A DNA stretch of 64,000 nt from Bathynomus jamesi (GCA_023014485.1 JAJOZX010000925.1:775501-839500); one strand, 5' to 3'; positions 46,048 to 58,688 are shown, counted from the first letter of the stretch. Numbers and translations: made by a program. Notes: generated by a model from the sequence alone, not told the origin.

Positions 46048-47059
46048 GTATATATTATTGGAAAAAATAAAAATCCCTTAATATGATAATATCTACAAGT
46101 CAATATCCTTCTTAATATTTGAATGTTCCCTTATCCTAGAAAGAAACCTGACGATTCATGTGATGATGATAATTATAGAGTGAAACACTAGAGGAGTCGG
46201 AGTCGTATATTTAAAATGTGAGGAGTCAGAGTCAGATTTTTAGATTTTTTACAATGTGTGGAGTCGGAGTCGGATTTTTACAATGTGTGGAGTCGGAGTC
46301 GGAAAATTTTGGACCGACTCCACAACCCTGCTAGAAACATCACACAGAAAAAAATTTCAAAGCTCTACTAGACCTACAAAAACGCAAGACACCAAAATGA
46401 AAAACTAGGCCCTAGTATTTCAGGACATGCTCTTTTTATTGGTTTTTGTTAGAGTATGGTGCGAGCTGTCCCACATGATCATTTTGAGCTTTAAAGATGG
46501 GACATTTTTGTCACACATTAATTTTGGCCATTTTTGATGCCTTATATCTCAGCAACTAGAACAGATAGGAAGATCCGGATTGAAACATTTTGTAGCGTAT
46601 GGGCAATACTTTCTTGGTTTCTAACAAAAGCTCAGAGAGTCAAGTAGATCCAGAGCTATAATTTTCTAAATGTGGCTTCCCAGGAATCAAAATGTAATTT
46701 GAAGCCTACTTTGGGGATATTTTATGGAAAATCTATACTTTCTAGAGCTCTAGTAATGGGAGTTTTGAAATCTACAGTAAATTTTGACCCTAGGAGCAAA
46801 TTTTCAGAGCAGAAGGACTTGTTACTGTGGAATGCTGACTAGCTAAAAATGGCACAAATAATTCAGCACTCAATGTAATGGACAAAGTAGCCCATGCTCT
46901 TGGAGCCCTAGTGACAGAACCACAAGAGATATGGAACTAAAACATTGCAGAGCTTCCTTTAAGGCTTAAAAGAATCTGTGAGCAAAGTTAGAACAAAATC
47001 TGACATGGTGAGGTGGGGACCACAGGTCCACTTGACGTGGAATGACCCAGATGGCAATA

Positions 47060-47603
47060 CAGGCATACCTCGCTTTACGACGCCTCATTTTACGAATCCC
47101 CGGGTTTATGAATTTTATTTTACACTAAATAAAAAATTGAATAAACAAATTTAAAAGGTAAAAATAATTATCTCACGCAAGCATATACAATGCATAATGT
47201 GGTAATCGCTTCAGAAGCATCGTGCGTGCGTTTGTTCATTCTGGCGCGTTCACGCACCTTGGTGTCTGGGAATACATCAGTTTATATGTCTGCTTTGACA
47301 TCTACAAGCGCGTCTACAAGTGCATCAAATGAAAACTAAATACTGCACTTTAATATTTCTTTGCTTTCTTTTTTATTTTAAAGGATTATTTTTTGTTTAA
47401 AATGATGCATTCTATGAACAAACCATTGTTTGCTGCATAAACTATTGTTTTGTTACCTTTTCTTACGATTTTTATATAATTTTGTATGTAAAATTTTGTT
47501 CTGAAAATGTAACCCTTGATTATAACATTAAGTCTGAGAAATAATGCTCTGCTTTACGAATGCTCTCTAGGAACAAATTAATTCGTAAACCGAGGCATGC
47601 CTG
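47060..47603. mobile_element. pogo/Tigger-like MITE
   Basis: A 544-bp unit with TA at 47,058-47,059 and 47,604-47,605. Inverted ends are CAGGCATACCTCGCTTTACG and, reverse-complemented, CAGGCATGCCTCGGTTTACG. It is non-coding and inserted 5 bp from the right TSD of Sola-like copy 2. Confidence 0.75.
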
Positions 47604-48044
47604 TACTGCATTAGATGTCGTAGTTTTGTTTGTTATACAATTGGACTGCAGGCCTATGTTGGGCTTAGTAAATGTGTTTTTAACCAGCTAGTTGGGTTAA
47701 TATTGTGAGTTATGACTACAAGATAGGTATAAAACCTAGAAAACCAAAAAACTATCTATTTCTCAAAGGATTTACACTTGTTTGATTGGCTGTTTGAAAA
47801 GAAAATTGGGTAAAACTTGTGCACTACATTTCTTAGGACATAGGCTATGATTAAAATAAAATAAAAGGCTATGATAAAAAGATAACGAGTTGTGGTGATA
47901 AAACAATAAAATATGTGGTGATAAAACAATAAAATATTGGAAATTTCATCTTCTAAATAGTCTTTTAATCATACTTTCGAAATATCGGCTGATACTGATA
48001 CTATTAAGAATCTACCAATATATTGGTACATCCCTATACACTTA

Positions 48045-49436
48045 CAAGAGAAGCATATAAAAGTTATTTTTTTCCATGCAACTTATTTCATCCATAAGAT
48101 AATAAAAAAAGAAATGACAGCGTAACAGAGTGGTGCTACAATGTACAAACACTCAAACAGATGAATTTTATCATTTATATTCTTAAATACATGGCAGCTA
48201 ATGTAAGACCATTAGGCAGGATAAGTCAAAGATAAGCATCCGCTACATCATCAACTCCCGCATTACATCAACAACATACATCGCAAATTCATGTTAATTA
48301 TGAAACTGTTCCCTTGAAATCATTTTTCTTCCTGGTTCTGTATAATTGTAAAACATGTTTTAGCTATGGCACTACTTAAGTCACACCAAAATATAGACAT
48401 GTTGCTTGGTGCTTGCCTGTTCTCACACGAGATCCAGACAAACTGCATCCAGATGAGGGTGCAATCTGGACACTGGACATTCCTACTCATTTCCAGATAA
48501 AATCCAGATGGGTGGCAACACTACAAAAAATGAGTGAGACCCGTACTAGTACTTCAAAATTTCTGGTAGCTACCTGTAGCTATCATGAATAATTTTATGC
48601 CAAATTAATCAAACTAGTAGCATTCAGGCCCTATATAAATAGCTTGAGCAAGAAATATGCACTTTTATCTCGAGTAAAAGAGTACTATCTGGCACTATTC
48701 AGCCAGATATCCAGCGCTAATTGCATTCCACTGGATATCTGGTATTTGGGTATCCCACAAAACCACTATCCAGAACATCCCTACTACTATGAACAATGGC
48801 AAAATACCCTATTTGTCTCCCTCATTGAAAATTCGGGGAATATTTCTTTTTAAAAACTAAATTACCTAATGATTTCACAATTTAAAGCTTTTGCAAATAA
48901 AAACTATTTAAACTTTGTTTTCAACAAATCACGAGAGCATAGGTATAGGCCTAGATAATCATATCCTCAATATAGCCTACCCTAGTAATGTATAAAGGCC
49001 AAAATTTTTTAGCATGACAGATTTCTTTTTCTTCACAACCATATTACAATATGAATTTGTACTTTTTCTAATGTAATGAGTTATGACAAATCTTTTTCAT
49101 GATGGATGTATATAATTTGAAAAAATAAAATATAGCTACTTACAAATTATATAAAGCAGCTTTGCTAAAGTAATTTTTGAGGAAAATTCCTTTAACCTAA
49201 ACTGAGAAAATTAATAGGTATATAAAAAATTTCCTCCATGTAAATGTTCAGGATAAAAAATCTAAACAAAAACTTGCTTGCCTTACTTTGTTATGAGAAA
49301 GTGAAAGCATTTTTTTTTTTTATTAAACTTGAGAATATTGCTAAAAAACAATAATATAACACACAATAATTGCACTTTCCCCTTAGTTTCAGTAATATGA
49401 AAAGGCCTTTTCAACTTAAAAGCTTCTTTGTAAACT
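48045..49436. other. AT-rich spacer with repeat scraps
   Basis: No gene recognised. A phrase shared with about 34,085-34,130 (ggatatctggtatttggg) lies near 48,730, and there is a T run at 49,311-49,321. Confidence 0.4.
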
Positions 49437-49532
49437 ACACACACACACACACACACACAAGCAAACAACCACAGGGAAAAGGAAAAAAGAAACAAAATCT
49501 GTTTCTTTTTCCTTTTCCCTATGGTTGTTTGC
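49437..49532. repeat. (AC)n followed by a 72-bp hairpin
   Basis: (AC)n at about 49,437-49,459, then an inverted repeat 49,461-49,532 whose arms begin gcaaacaaccacagggaaaa and are mirrored by ttttccctatggttgtttgc. The loop is only a few bases. It could be a short foldback or a replication-slippage product. Confidence 0.7.
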
Positions 49533-49839
49533 TTATTAATAAGATCACGTGTTATTCTGTGATTTTACTGCATATATATATATATATTTTTTTTTTAAAA
49601 CAACTTATTAACTTAAAAAAATACAAATGTTTAAAGTTCTGCAATCCCAAGGCCGAGTTTAATCATGAATATTTTTGGAAAAACTTGCTACTATCTGCAT
49701 CAGGGGATATCAGGGGTGTTATAAATTGGGTAGAAAAATGGTTAGAAGACATAGAACAAAGTTATTTTAAATGGTCATGACTGGGTTGCAGAAAGTGAAA
49801 AATGAGTTACCACAGGCAGGTCTGTATCCAGGATTATTT

Positions 49840-49867
<28 letters not shown>
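49840..49867. repeat. 28-base G run
   Basis: An uninterrupted homopolymer, with a long AT tract starting about 27 bp further on. Length may be unreliable. Confidence 0.85.
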
Positions 49868-49870
<3 letters not shown>

Positions 49871-49888
49871 TATAATGTGTCAATGATA

Positions 49889-49893
<5 letters not shown>

Positions 49894-49976
<83 letters not shown>
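49894..49976. repeat. (AT)n microsatellite
   Basis: About 40 AT units, the longest microsatellite in the window. Confidence 0.95.
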
Positions 49977-49978
<2 letters not shown>

Positions 49979-50128
49979 TTCAAGATCGAAAAATATGCAT
50001 TATCACCTTCATTTGAATATAAAAAAATGCATTAAATTCAACTTTTATTCAATGAAAAATCCTTTAATGCAAAGCGATTCAACAATCACCTGAATCCGCA
50101 AATAAATCCACTACTAAATCATTGTTTA

Positions 50129-50473
50129 CTAGATGTGCTCTTTGGCTGTGTATTGACAAAACAGCTTAAACACAAAGTGCCCAACACTATTGTTTCTGCC
50201 TTTTCCCATATATTCCAAGCTGAAGAGAATGCAGCATTTGCAGAATAGCCTATGCTCAATGTGGCTAAAAGCTAGTTGACCAAATTTCTCAAACCACCAG
50301 CATTGAATGTTTCGTAGCCTCTTCACTTGTAGAACAGGTACAAATGCGTAGTTTGGTGGTGGCTTAGAGACATTATTCAAAAATTCATAGCAAATGCTGT
50401 CACTTAGATGTGCATGTATGGCCAACACTATATCATTAAAGGACGCATTCTGAAAGGTCTTTATGCTAACCAA
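50129..50473 (-). pseudogene. Transposase N-terminal fragment with Cys-rich (TTF/BED-like) finger
   Basis: The minus-strand frame contains RNIQCWWFEKFGQLAFSHIE followed by FCKCCILFS. This is the arrangement W...F-PWL-Y....FCxxCxLF of the TTF-type zinc finger that precedes some hAT transposases. The N-terminal phrase SFNDIVLAIHAHLSD precedes it. No catalytic domain follows in frame. Confidence 0.45.
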
Positions 50474-50499
50474 ATAGTTTATAACGTGTACTTAATAGG

Positions 50500-51460
50500 G
50501 ATCGGTTCACGATAGTGCACAATTCACAACATTTTTAAATTAAATAAATAATATGTATAAATACACACGAATATTATTAAAATAACATTAGTTAATTAAT
50601 ATTTACTTAATATTAATTATTATTACTAATAAAAATAAATATAATGGAAAAGTAAAGCATCACTTACCATGAATTTTTCAAAATGAGTCGACTGGTTTGC
50701 TCATCTCATCCACATTGAAAACAAGCTCAGGGGTATAACTCACCATTTTTGATAATTGCCTGAAATTCATTAGGAAACTTTACAGCTGCCTCTTTATCAG
50801 CACTCGCTGATCTGCCAGTTATACGAACACTATGAATATTTGTGCAGCATTTAAAATTTACTGCCTTCACCCAATTTTCTCTTTTCTGCCATGGTTTATT
50901 GAAATTATTTTTCCCTTATTTATTGTTAATTTTCACTGGAAATGAAGTGAAAATAACTTAACTATGGCACCCTAACAATTGAACAAAGACATCAGATTGT
51001 GATTGGCCAGTACAAATGTAAAAAAAAACATAAAACAAAACAAAAGCATGCAAAAATGTGCATGGTGCACTGTCATCAATCACAATGTATATTTATATAA
51101 AACTCATAATTTGGATCTATTCAGTTCTACTCACCTTAATGATGAGTTAAGCTATTAAATCCAATCACACACTATGTACAGTAGCCTACAGTATTTATTT
51201 TTTATACCTATTTAAAAAAAAAAAAAATTTGTCCCAAGATGCCAATTGCACTAACTACCTATATAAAAATTACACTAAACAAACATGCGCTAAATAAGGA
51301 ACAACTATATATGGGATAAGAGGAAATATCCCCAATTGAATTCAGATATATGCAGTATGATACTTTAGATTTGCAGCTGGCAGCAACATGCCTAGTAATG
51401 CATCACTTGTACAACCTGCTAGTTTATATCATGTCGTTTCCCAAAATTCCCATGCCCCTC
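50500..51460. other. AT-rich spacer
   Basis: No gene recognised. It may contain the continuation of the fragment at 50,129-50,473, but I could not follow it. Confidence 0.35.
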
Positions 51461-51474
51461 TGGATTTTTACATT

Positions 51475-52172
51475 ATTTTTAAAGCAATTTTTTTAAATTG
51501 GTTTTTTAACAATACAGTATTAAAATCTGTTTTCACATACTGACGCGCCCATTCAACATGCTGCTTCTTGTACCTGGGTGTTAATGGTGACTGAATCGTA
51601 GGTTTGCACATCTTGCCAATTGTTTGGAGGACTCCACATCGAGATGTTCTTGGTACATTATGTATGCCAGCCTGCTCAAAAACCTCTTTACTTGAGGACA
51701 ATGGATGCTTTGCAATTTGCGCTTGATTACAGATATCTGCCGCCTTGTCACTTTTCTTATAGCTCCTTTATCACTTCACTGCCTCAGTTTGGTACCCTCC
51801 GCTACAAACTTGTTTACAGTTTGATAAGCTCTGCCAAACTGCTTTGCAATTTCAATATATTTTATATTTTCAGTGAGTAACTTGACTCTTTTTCTTTTCT
51901 CAGTTAGTGTTAAATCCTCCTCCTTACCCATTTTCACCATTTAGCTAGATCCGTAAATAGAATACTTGCTTAATAATTCAGAACACAATATTTTATATAT
52001 TTTTCAATAAAGTGAGATTATTTTAATTATCAAAATATTTTATCGAAATGAATACCATCAATGCTGCTATATATAGTGATTATTTGCTACAAATTTCATT
52101 GAAATCGGGGAAAAACTTTTGAAAACATTGGAGGAAATGTAATCTGCTTAATAATTTGGAACGCAGTGTATG
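51475..52172 (-). mobile_element. Tc1-like element, one end and N-terminal half
   Basis: The terminus lies at about 52,140-52,172 (minus strand CACTGCGTTCCAAATTATTA). A degraded transposase N-terminus follows downwards: KRVKLLTENIKYIEIAKQFG near 51,870 (helix-turn-helix), then SSSKEVFEQAGIHNVPRTS and YKKQHVEWARQYVKTDFNTVL near 51,540. The catalytic domain and the other terminus are missing below 51,475. Confidence 0.6.
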
Positions 52173-52530
52173 TGACTTCTCTTAATGTAATTTCACTATT
52201 ATGTGACAACCCTACTTCTACCACTCTCTCACTCTGTGTGAGAAAAATTTGCAATTATGGAACTGGCTGGGTTGGATGTGTGAAGCTCATGTGATCAGTG
52301 TTAAGTGTGTGTAGACTGCTATGTAGTTGGTGCAGGTGGAGCAGTGAGTCAGCAGCCACACAAGCAAGCTCACACACCCTCAATCTCATTCACTCAGTGT
52401 CACAGTGTCCATTGTTGCGTGTGGAAGTCCTGGAATGCATCCCTATTAAATACATGTACTAAATGGCTCTCTTTATGCAAACTCTTTTTGGAATGCAGGT
52501 CCTGCATAAAGCAAGGGTGACTTATATTAG
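52173..52530 (-). mobile_element. Pogo-like MITE family R, copy 2 (inverted)
   Basis: Reverse-complement relative of 35,976-36,530. It shares the ctttatgcagg/tgcataaagagagcca end, the caacaatggac block and the tcacataatagtgaaatt block. It lacks the insert that copy 1 carries at about 36,085-36,285. Confidence 0.5.
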
Positions 52531-52906
52531 TGTACATATAGGAGAAATTATTAGAGCTGGCTGACCTTTGGTTGCTGAGATACAAGGTCACAAAGTTTTT
52601 TGAGCAACTGGCCAATTTCAAATTGCCATTGCTACATAACTAATGAAGTTACAGTACTGATTTTGGTGTCATTTGAAAGTTCTTGAGTAGCCCTTTCTGC
52701 CACCTTCCATACAAAAAATCTCTAATAAAAAATAAAAAGTTCTCTGTAATCTTGACCTTTGACCTTGAATAAAAAAATATTCCATCTTAATTTTATTAAA
52801 AATTTTGTACATACATACTCTCAGGCAGGTGGAACATATGTTGAAAAGTTGGCCAGTGAGTGACCAGTGAATGGTATAATAATGAAGTTATTTTAAACCT
52901 AGTAAT

Positions 52907-53451
52907 TAGGGGTGTACAGATATATCAGTAGATTTTTAACAGTATCAGCCAAAAGCTATTTCGAAAGTATGAATAAAGACTATTTAGAGGAAATTTCCAA
53001 TATTTTATTGTTTTATCACTTCACGTAACTCGTTATTTTTTTCATCATAGCCTAGGTCCTAAGAAATGTAGCACATAAGTTTTGCCCAATTTTCTTTTCA
53101 AACAACCAATCAAACAAGTGTAAATCCTTCGAGAAATAGATACAGTATAAAGCCTAGAAAACCAAAAAACTATCTTGTATTCATAGCTCACAATATTAAC
53201 CCAGCTAGCTGGTTAAAAACACATTTACTAAGCTCAACATAGGCCTGCAGTCCAATTGTATAACAAACAAAACTACGACATCTAATGCAGTGTTGCCATC
53301 ATTAATGAAAAGGATTATTGCTTTGTTGCCAAATTTTCAACACAAAATAAATTATGAATATGTTACAAAAATATGACAAACTAATAAACCCTAGCTGGAT
53401 ATCGGTATTGGTATCAGTTATTGGCTAAAAAGCGATATCAGTACATCCCCA
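52907..53451. mobile_element. hAT MITE, uninterrupted copy (inverted relative of 36,717-48,036)
   Basis: A 545-bp unit with ends TAGGGGTGTACAGATAT and, reverse-complemented, TGGGGATGTACTGATAT. TSD CTAGTAAT/CTACTAAT at 52,899-52,906 and 53,452-53,459. Its sequence crosses without a break the points where the Sola-like element and pogo-like MITE entered the other copy (near 53,285-53,310). Confidence 0.8.
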
Positions 53452-54385
53452 CTACTAATATTATATACCTACTTATATCAATATTAACATTTCATTATTA
53501 TTGCGTAGGACCATATAAACATGTTCCAATCTGACTCAAAAGCCATATGTTCACACCTGGCTAGATATGTTTATTCAACAGCTGCATCTCCCAAAACACA
53601 TTAATCGACCAACTCGCAAGCTGTGTCCTGGCAAATTGCCAGTTGCATGTAGTCCTTTCTATTATGATGGTATGTGGTGTAAACAAAAGTACACACGTAT
53701 AATATAATTCAAAATGTGCTGAAGAATAATAAGGTTCATTTTTGTCTTTTCAGAAATTAATTATGATAAAATAATTATGGATCAACAAACTAAAACAGCA
53801 ATGTGCTGATCCTCTTCAATCTCACAAAGGATGGCATTGAACAAAGTCTACAAATTGTACCTCAGTCCCGTCAATAAAGTGCCTGAACTCGAGTTAACAG
53901 TGTATCACAGACTTTGTGAGCAATGTAGGGAAAAGCTAGAATTACTCCCTGAAAAATAACTTTGGAAGATGGAGATGAAAACAGTTCTTGCTCCAAAGAA
54001 TCTGTAGCTAAATGAAAAATAGGGTATCCAAATGTGAAGAAATAGATATGGCATCAACAAACACGGCACAAAAATATTAAATGTCAACTTTAAATACTTC
54101 TTTAAATTCATTAGGAGGAACTCCCATAAAGAAGAAAAAGCTAATAAATCAACTAAAAGAGAAATTCATAAAGCAGCCAAGAGAAGTGAAAAGATAAAGG
54201 TCCTAACTGTATTACCCAAAAGTTGGAGTGAGAGGAAAGCTCTGCAGAATTCAACGCAACAAGGCACACTGCATCAGTTGCCAAAAAACTTGTTAAAGAA
54301 CTGGGTGTCCTTTCAGATCCAAATCCAAAGGCTGGAAAGTTAATTGAACAAAACACTAGAGACAATATCAAAGCATTTGATCTTT

Positions 54386-57300
54386 GGGTCATTCTCTGTC
54401 AGATCAACCAGTGCCTAACACCCTCATCTCTCAGATTTTGCTGAAATTTGGTTTATAGGGAGTTTGTGGGCCCTGAATCCATTTCTGAAATTATAAGGTC
54501 AATCCGACCAACAGTTCAAGAGATATGACCTCGTGAAATTTGAGGTCACTTGCGAGGTCACTAACATTTGGCGACCCATAACTTGGGTAATAATGGTCAC
54601 AATTATATAAAAGTATATATATTTAGAATCAGAAAACGACAAGGAATCCAAATATGCAAGTTTTAGAACTCTAGGTTGAAAAATAAAAAAGTTACACTGT
54701 AACCAAAATTTGAGGTCACGATTTGACCTCTGGGGTATCAAATGAGAATTTTTTTTTTAAATGTAAAAAATGAAGGCATAGGCATTGGCTATTAGAATCA
54801 GCAAAAAAAAGTTTGTTTATGTTAGTATTTTTCATGTAACTAACATATAAGTGAACACCATATTCATAAGTTGTGCGTCAATTCTACCTATTTTTTCACG
54901 CTTAAGCTCATAATTTGACCTATAGAAATTAAAATTACATTTTTTTATAGATATAAAAACAAAGGCAAAAAATGTAAAATTGTATTTCACTGCTAATCTA
55001 CACTGGCAATAATAGTTATAATAGTGAAAGGGGAAGACCTACTTAGAGGATTCATGTGCTAGCCTAATACAATTTTTGCATGCTCGATGCTCTCATCAAT
55101 TTCTTTTTGTGGAAAAATGTATTGAATTCTGCTGCCTCCTCTTAGGGTAGGACAACTCATTACAGTTAATATATGATGTCCTGGCACTGCACATGAATCC
55201 TTGTTTGATGGATAATAATATGCACTTGATCCTGATGACCCAGAGGGATGTAGAAAGTTCACAGTGAAATCATCAAACTCTTCACAATATTCCTCCACAA
55301 TTCCATACCAAACTTGCATGTCATAAATGCAGCCAACATACTCTCCTGGTTTGACACATTTTAGGTTACCAAGCATTGCAGGTTCATTAGTAAAATGACT
55401 TTTCCTTATTCTTTTCTTTTCTCCAATGCCACTTGAAATGGGATACACCATCAGTTCTTCCTTGTTTAGGGGAACAAATCTATGATATTTCTGAGTTCCA
55501 GGAATAGCCCTACTATCCTTGAATCGATGTTCCAACCATTCTTCTGCATCTTTCAAATCAGCTGTAGTTACAAAGAAAAAATTTATCTTGCTCAAGTTTT
55601 CTTCACAAAACTGAAACATGTGTTCTGGTGTAAGAATTTGCCTCTCTGTAGTTCTCTGCAAACTGGCACGAGCAGTAGCTCTTTTCACTGTTCCTCCAAT
55701 CCCATCACATGCATTTTTGCCATGGGATGTAGCAAAGAAGTGCCATTAAACAAGACAGACCAAAATCCTCTTCATGGTAACAGAGATTTGTGAAGTTGTA
55801 TCTGTTCTTATATTGGCCAGCACATCCATCTGAGAAATAGTGCACCTTCTTCAGTTGTGGGCATCTGAATTTAACATATGTCATAAGCTTCAATATGAAT
55901 GAGTAAACCATTATAGTGTTGTGTTTTAGTGATGCAGATAAGAAACAGACACTAAAATGGCTAAGTTCCTGGTCTGCAGATGATCTATAATAGATGACAA
56001 AAGGGTGAACTGTACACTGTGAATTGTCCCAGTGAAACCCTTGGGCAGCATCCTGGACAATGAAAGAATAATTCTCAGAGAAATCACCTACTATAACTAC
56101 CTCGCTCTGAGGTGGTAGTGTTTCTTTCAACTGCTTGAAGTACTGTGATTGTTGCTGAGCAACAAAGTGATGATGAACCATGCGGGATATTTTCATGTTA
56201 GGGATGATAAGTATTCATGAAGTGGCTCCACCTTATCAACCATTGTACAACAGTCAACAGTCACCCATTGCTTGTAAGATATTTCATTTGGAGCTGATTT
56301 CACACTGTCAAGTAACTCAAGAAAATCCAGGACACCCTCTTCTCTGGGCAATCATTGCAAAGTTGCATCATGCAAGTCTCTCTTTCTGTACTGCAGACAC
56401 TGTAATCCATAAGATCCTTGTATGAAAGACCTCTTTCTCCCAATGCAGCCAGCTGCAATTTTGGATTTTGATGGTATGTGCAGACACACAGAATGAGTCC
56501 CACCACTACCGGCAAGCACACAATATGATGGCCGTAATTTTGCAAATGTGGAAAATCCTATTTTGGGATTCTTTTCATCATTTTTATATAGTTCAAACAT
56601 CTCTCTTAAATTCCCGAGGACCAATCGTTTTTGCACCTTCAGCACTGATAACTTTCACGCAATCCTTTTGGCCAGGACACATACGACTAACCTCTTCTGA
56701 CTCATAGAATCTTCTAACTATATCTTTGTGTTCTTCAGATATCACTTTTCCTTTGCTCATTAGTGGAATCTTCGGAAGAATTCCATGTTCTGATTTAAGT
56801 GAACGGCTTCTTTTCACCATGTATGTTGTAGTTTGAAAGAAACTAGCTGTTTTTTCAATTGTGTATGGTGAGAGTGTCAATATTTGTAGTTTGTGATGGT
56901 GACATTTGCTCTCCAGGAATGACTGTTTCAATTCATTCATTAATTTGTCTAGATGTTTTTCAGATTTAGTTTCAGGTTTTGAAGTATCACTTACCTCCTC
57001 GGTAATTTGAACACCATAACTGAGTTCTAGCCTCTCCTTCAGGTGTTTCTGAGCAGATGATAGCTTACCACGAGCCTTGCGCTTTTCTGGCTTAATGACA
57101 GCCCTTCTGAAAAGAACAGAAAAAAAGGTTTCACACACCTGAATATTAGTAATTAAATATTAATTATAGTACCTTAAATGCTATATAATTGGCTATATAG
57201 TAGATCAAACAGACCTTGTAGTAAAGTATAAGTTATTATATTAATTTATTACTTACTTTTTTTAACTGGTGTTTGGTCCAGAAATGCTAGAACTGGTTCA

Positions 57301-58688
57301 ACTGAAGTTGAAGGATTTTCCTTTATCAAGCAATCACTGTCATTGTCCAGATCTTGAATTGAAGAGATGTTACTCAAGCCACTGATAGTAGATGATTCAT
57401 TTGAATCCTGCTCAGACTCGTTGTTTTCAGTGGTACTAAGTATAGTGGGGTTTTTCATTATCAGTGTCCAGCAGTTCACACACAACAATGAGTCTTTTTT
57501 TCACTCTTCCAGCACATTTTTCAACAAGTACATCAGTCACTTTTCTAAGATTGATTGTTATGCGTTTCTTGTGTTTTTGAATAGGGTCCTGGCAGTATTT
57601 CAAGTGCCGAACCATTGTATTTTGATCTGTAAAGATATAGGATTTACAATTAGGTAATATATATTTTTTAGAAAATATATAGCTATACACACTTAATATT
57701 TTAGGCCTTGATAGTCTCTGAGGCTCATTAAAACACCATACCCACCAGCCACCCACAGTGCTGGCTGGAACTGTACTAACCTGTAGACAAGGAATTTTGC
57801 AACTATCTGTGTTGATTCTGCACTTAGACAAGTAGCAACATGTTTCAACAGGTTTGTTTAGGCTACATGTGAGCTTAGTCTTCCCTTTTCACTATTATAA
57901 CTATTATTGCCAGTGTAGATTAGCAGTGAAATACAATTTTTATTAAATTCTTGGAGCTTGAGGTCAAATTGATAGCTAAGATATAAAAATTCCTTGAAAT
58001 GATAAGCAATTTATAAATATGGTGTTCACTTATAAGTTAGTTACATGAAAAGTACCAACATAAACAAACTTTTTATGATTGTTTCTATTAGTCAAGAACT
58101 CTGACTTTGTTTTTTTATCTATAAAAAATGTAATTTTAATTTCTATAGGTCAAATTATGAGCTTGTGTGAAAAAATAGGTAGAATTGACGCACAACTTAT
58201 GAATATGGTGTTCACTTATATGTTAGTTACATGAAAAATACTAACATAAACAAACTTTTTTTTGCTGATTCTAATAGCCAATGCCTATGCCTTCATTTTT
58301 TACATTTAAAAAAAAAATTCTCATTTGATACCCCAGAGGTCAAATCGTGACCTCAAATTTTGGTTACAGTGTAACTTTTTATTTTTCAACCTAGAGTTCT
58401 AAAACTTGCATATTTGGATTCCTTGTCGTTTTCTGATTCTAAATATATATACTTTTATATAATTATGACAATTATTACCCAAGTTATGGCTCGCCAAATG
58501 TTAGTAACCTCGCGAGTGACCTCAAATTGCCCGAGGTCATATCTCTTGAACTGTTGGTCGGATTGACCTTATAATTTCAGAAATGGATTCAGGGCTCACA
58601 AACTCCCTATAAACCAAATTTCAGCAAAATATGAGAGATGAGGGTGTTAATTTCAATTTTTTTTGGTTGATCTGACAGAGAATGACCC
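54386..58688 (-). mobile_element. Sola-like DNA transposon, copy 3, inserted in copy 4
   Basis: A 4,303-bp element with TSD CTTT at 54,382-54,385 and 58,689-58,692; both termini are GGGTCATTCTCTGTCAGATC. TIRs are long: left 54,386-55,038 and right 57,878-58,688, the right one enlarged by an internal partial duplication near 58,020-58,110. The transposase gene lies on the minus strand. Confidence 0.8.
55059..57620 (-). pseudogene. Sola-like transposase, copy 3 (near-complete)
   Basis: Reading down the minus strand: a Cys/His-rich start at 57,620-57,250 (MVRHLKYCQDP, CVNCWTLIMKNP) with donor near 57,257; an exon 57,112-56,640 (LQILTLSPYTIEKTASFFQT, SRMCPGQKDCVKV); core 56,640-55,700 ([66 protein letters not shown]); and a C-terminal frame 55,688-55,059 (GTQKYHRFVPLN, YVGCIYDMQVWYG, LRGGSRIQYIFPQ). 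Only a few small frameshifts (near 57,490, 56,640, 56,300, 56,200 and 55,745) separate it from an intact gene, so it is the youngest copy here. Confidence 0.65.

Larger units (their letters stand above)
43271..46330 (+). mobile_element. hAT transposon 2, 3.06 kb
   Basis: Perfect 8-bp TSD CTAGAAAC at 43,263-43,270 and 46,331-46,338; ends CAGGGTTGTGGAGTCGG on both sides. It is inserted at the inner edge of the right TIR of Sola-like copy 2. Same broad family as hAT 1 but clearly a different subfamily. Confidence 0.9.
36867..47048 (+). mobile_element. Sola-like DNA transposon, copy 2, carrying two hATs
   Basis: The 4-bp duplication AGAT lies at 36,863-36,866 and 47,049-47,052; both termini read GGGTCATTCCACGTCAAGTG. 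The TIRs are about 720 bp: left 36,867-37,248 plus 39,908-40,256 (split by hAT 1) and right 46,331-47,048. Removing both hATs and their duplicated bases leaves about 4.46 kb, the size of copies 1 and 3. The transposase gene is at 40,387-42,960. Confidence 0.8.
36717..48036. mobile_element. hAT MITE (TAGGGATGTACC ends) hosting an 11-kb nest
   Basis: Termini TAGGGATGTACCAATAT on the left and, reverse-complemented, TAGGGATGTACCAATAT on the right. Perfect 8-bp TSD TACACTTA at 36,709-36,716 and 48,037-48,044. The native MITE is about 550 bp: its own sequence is 36,717-36,866, 47,053-47,057 and 47,604-48,036. The rest is inserted: a Sola-like element (with two hATs inside) and a pogo-like MITE. An uninterrupted relative is at 52,907-53,451. 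Confidence 0.8.
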
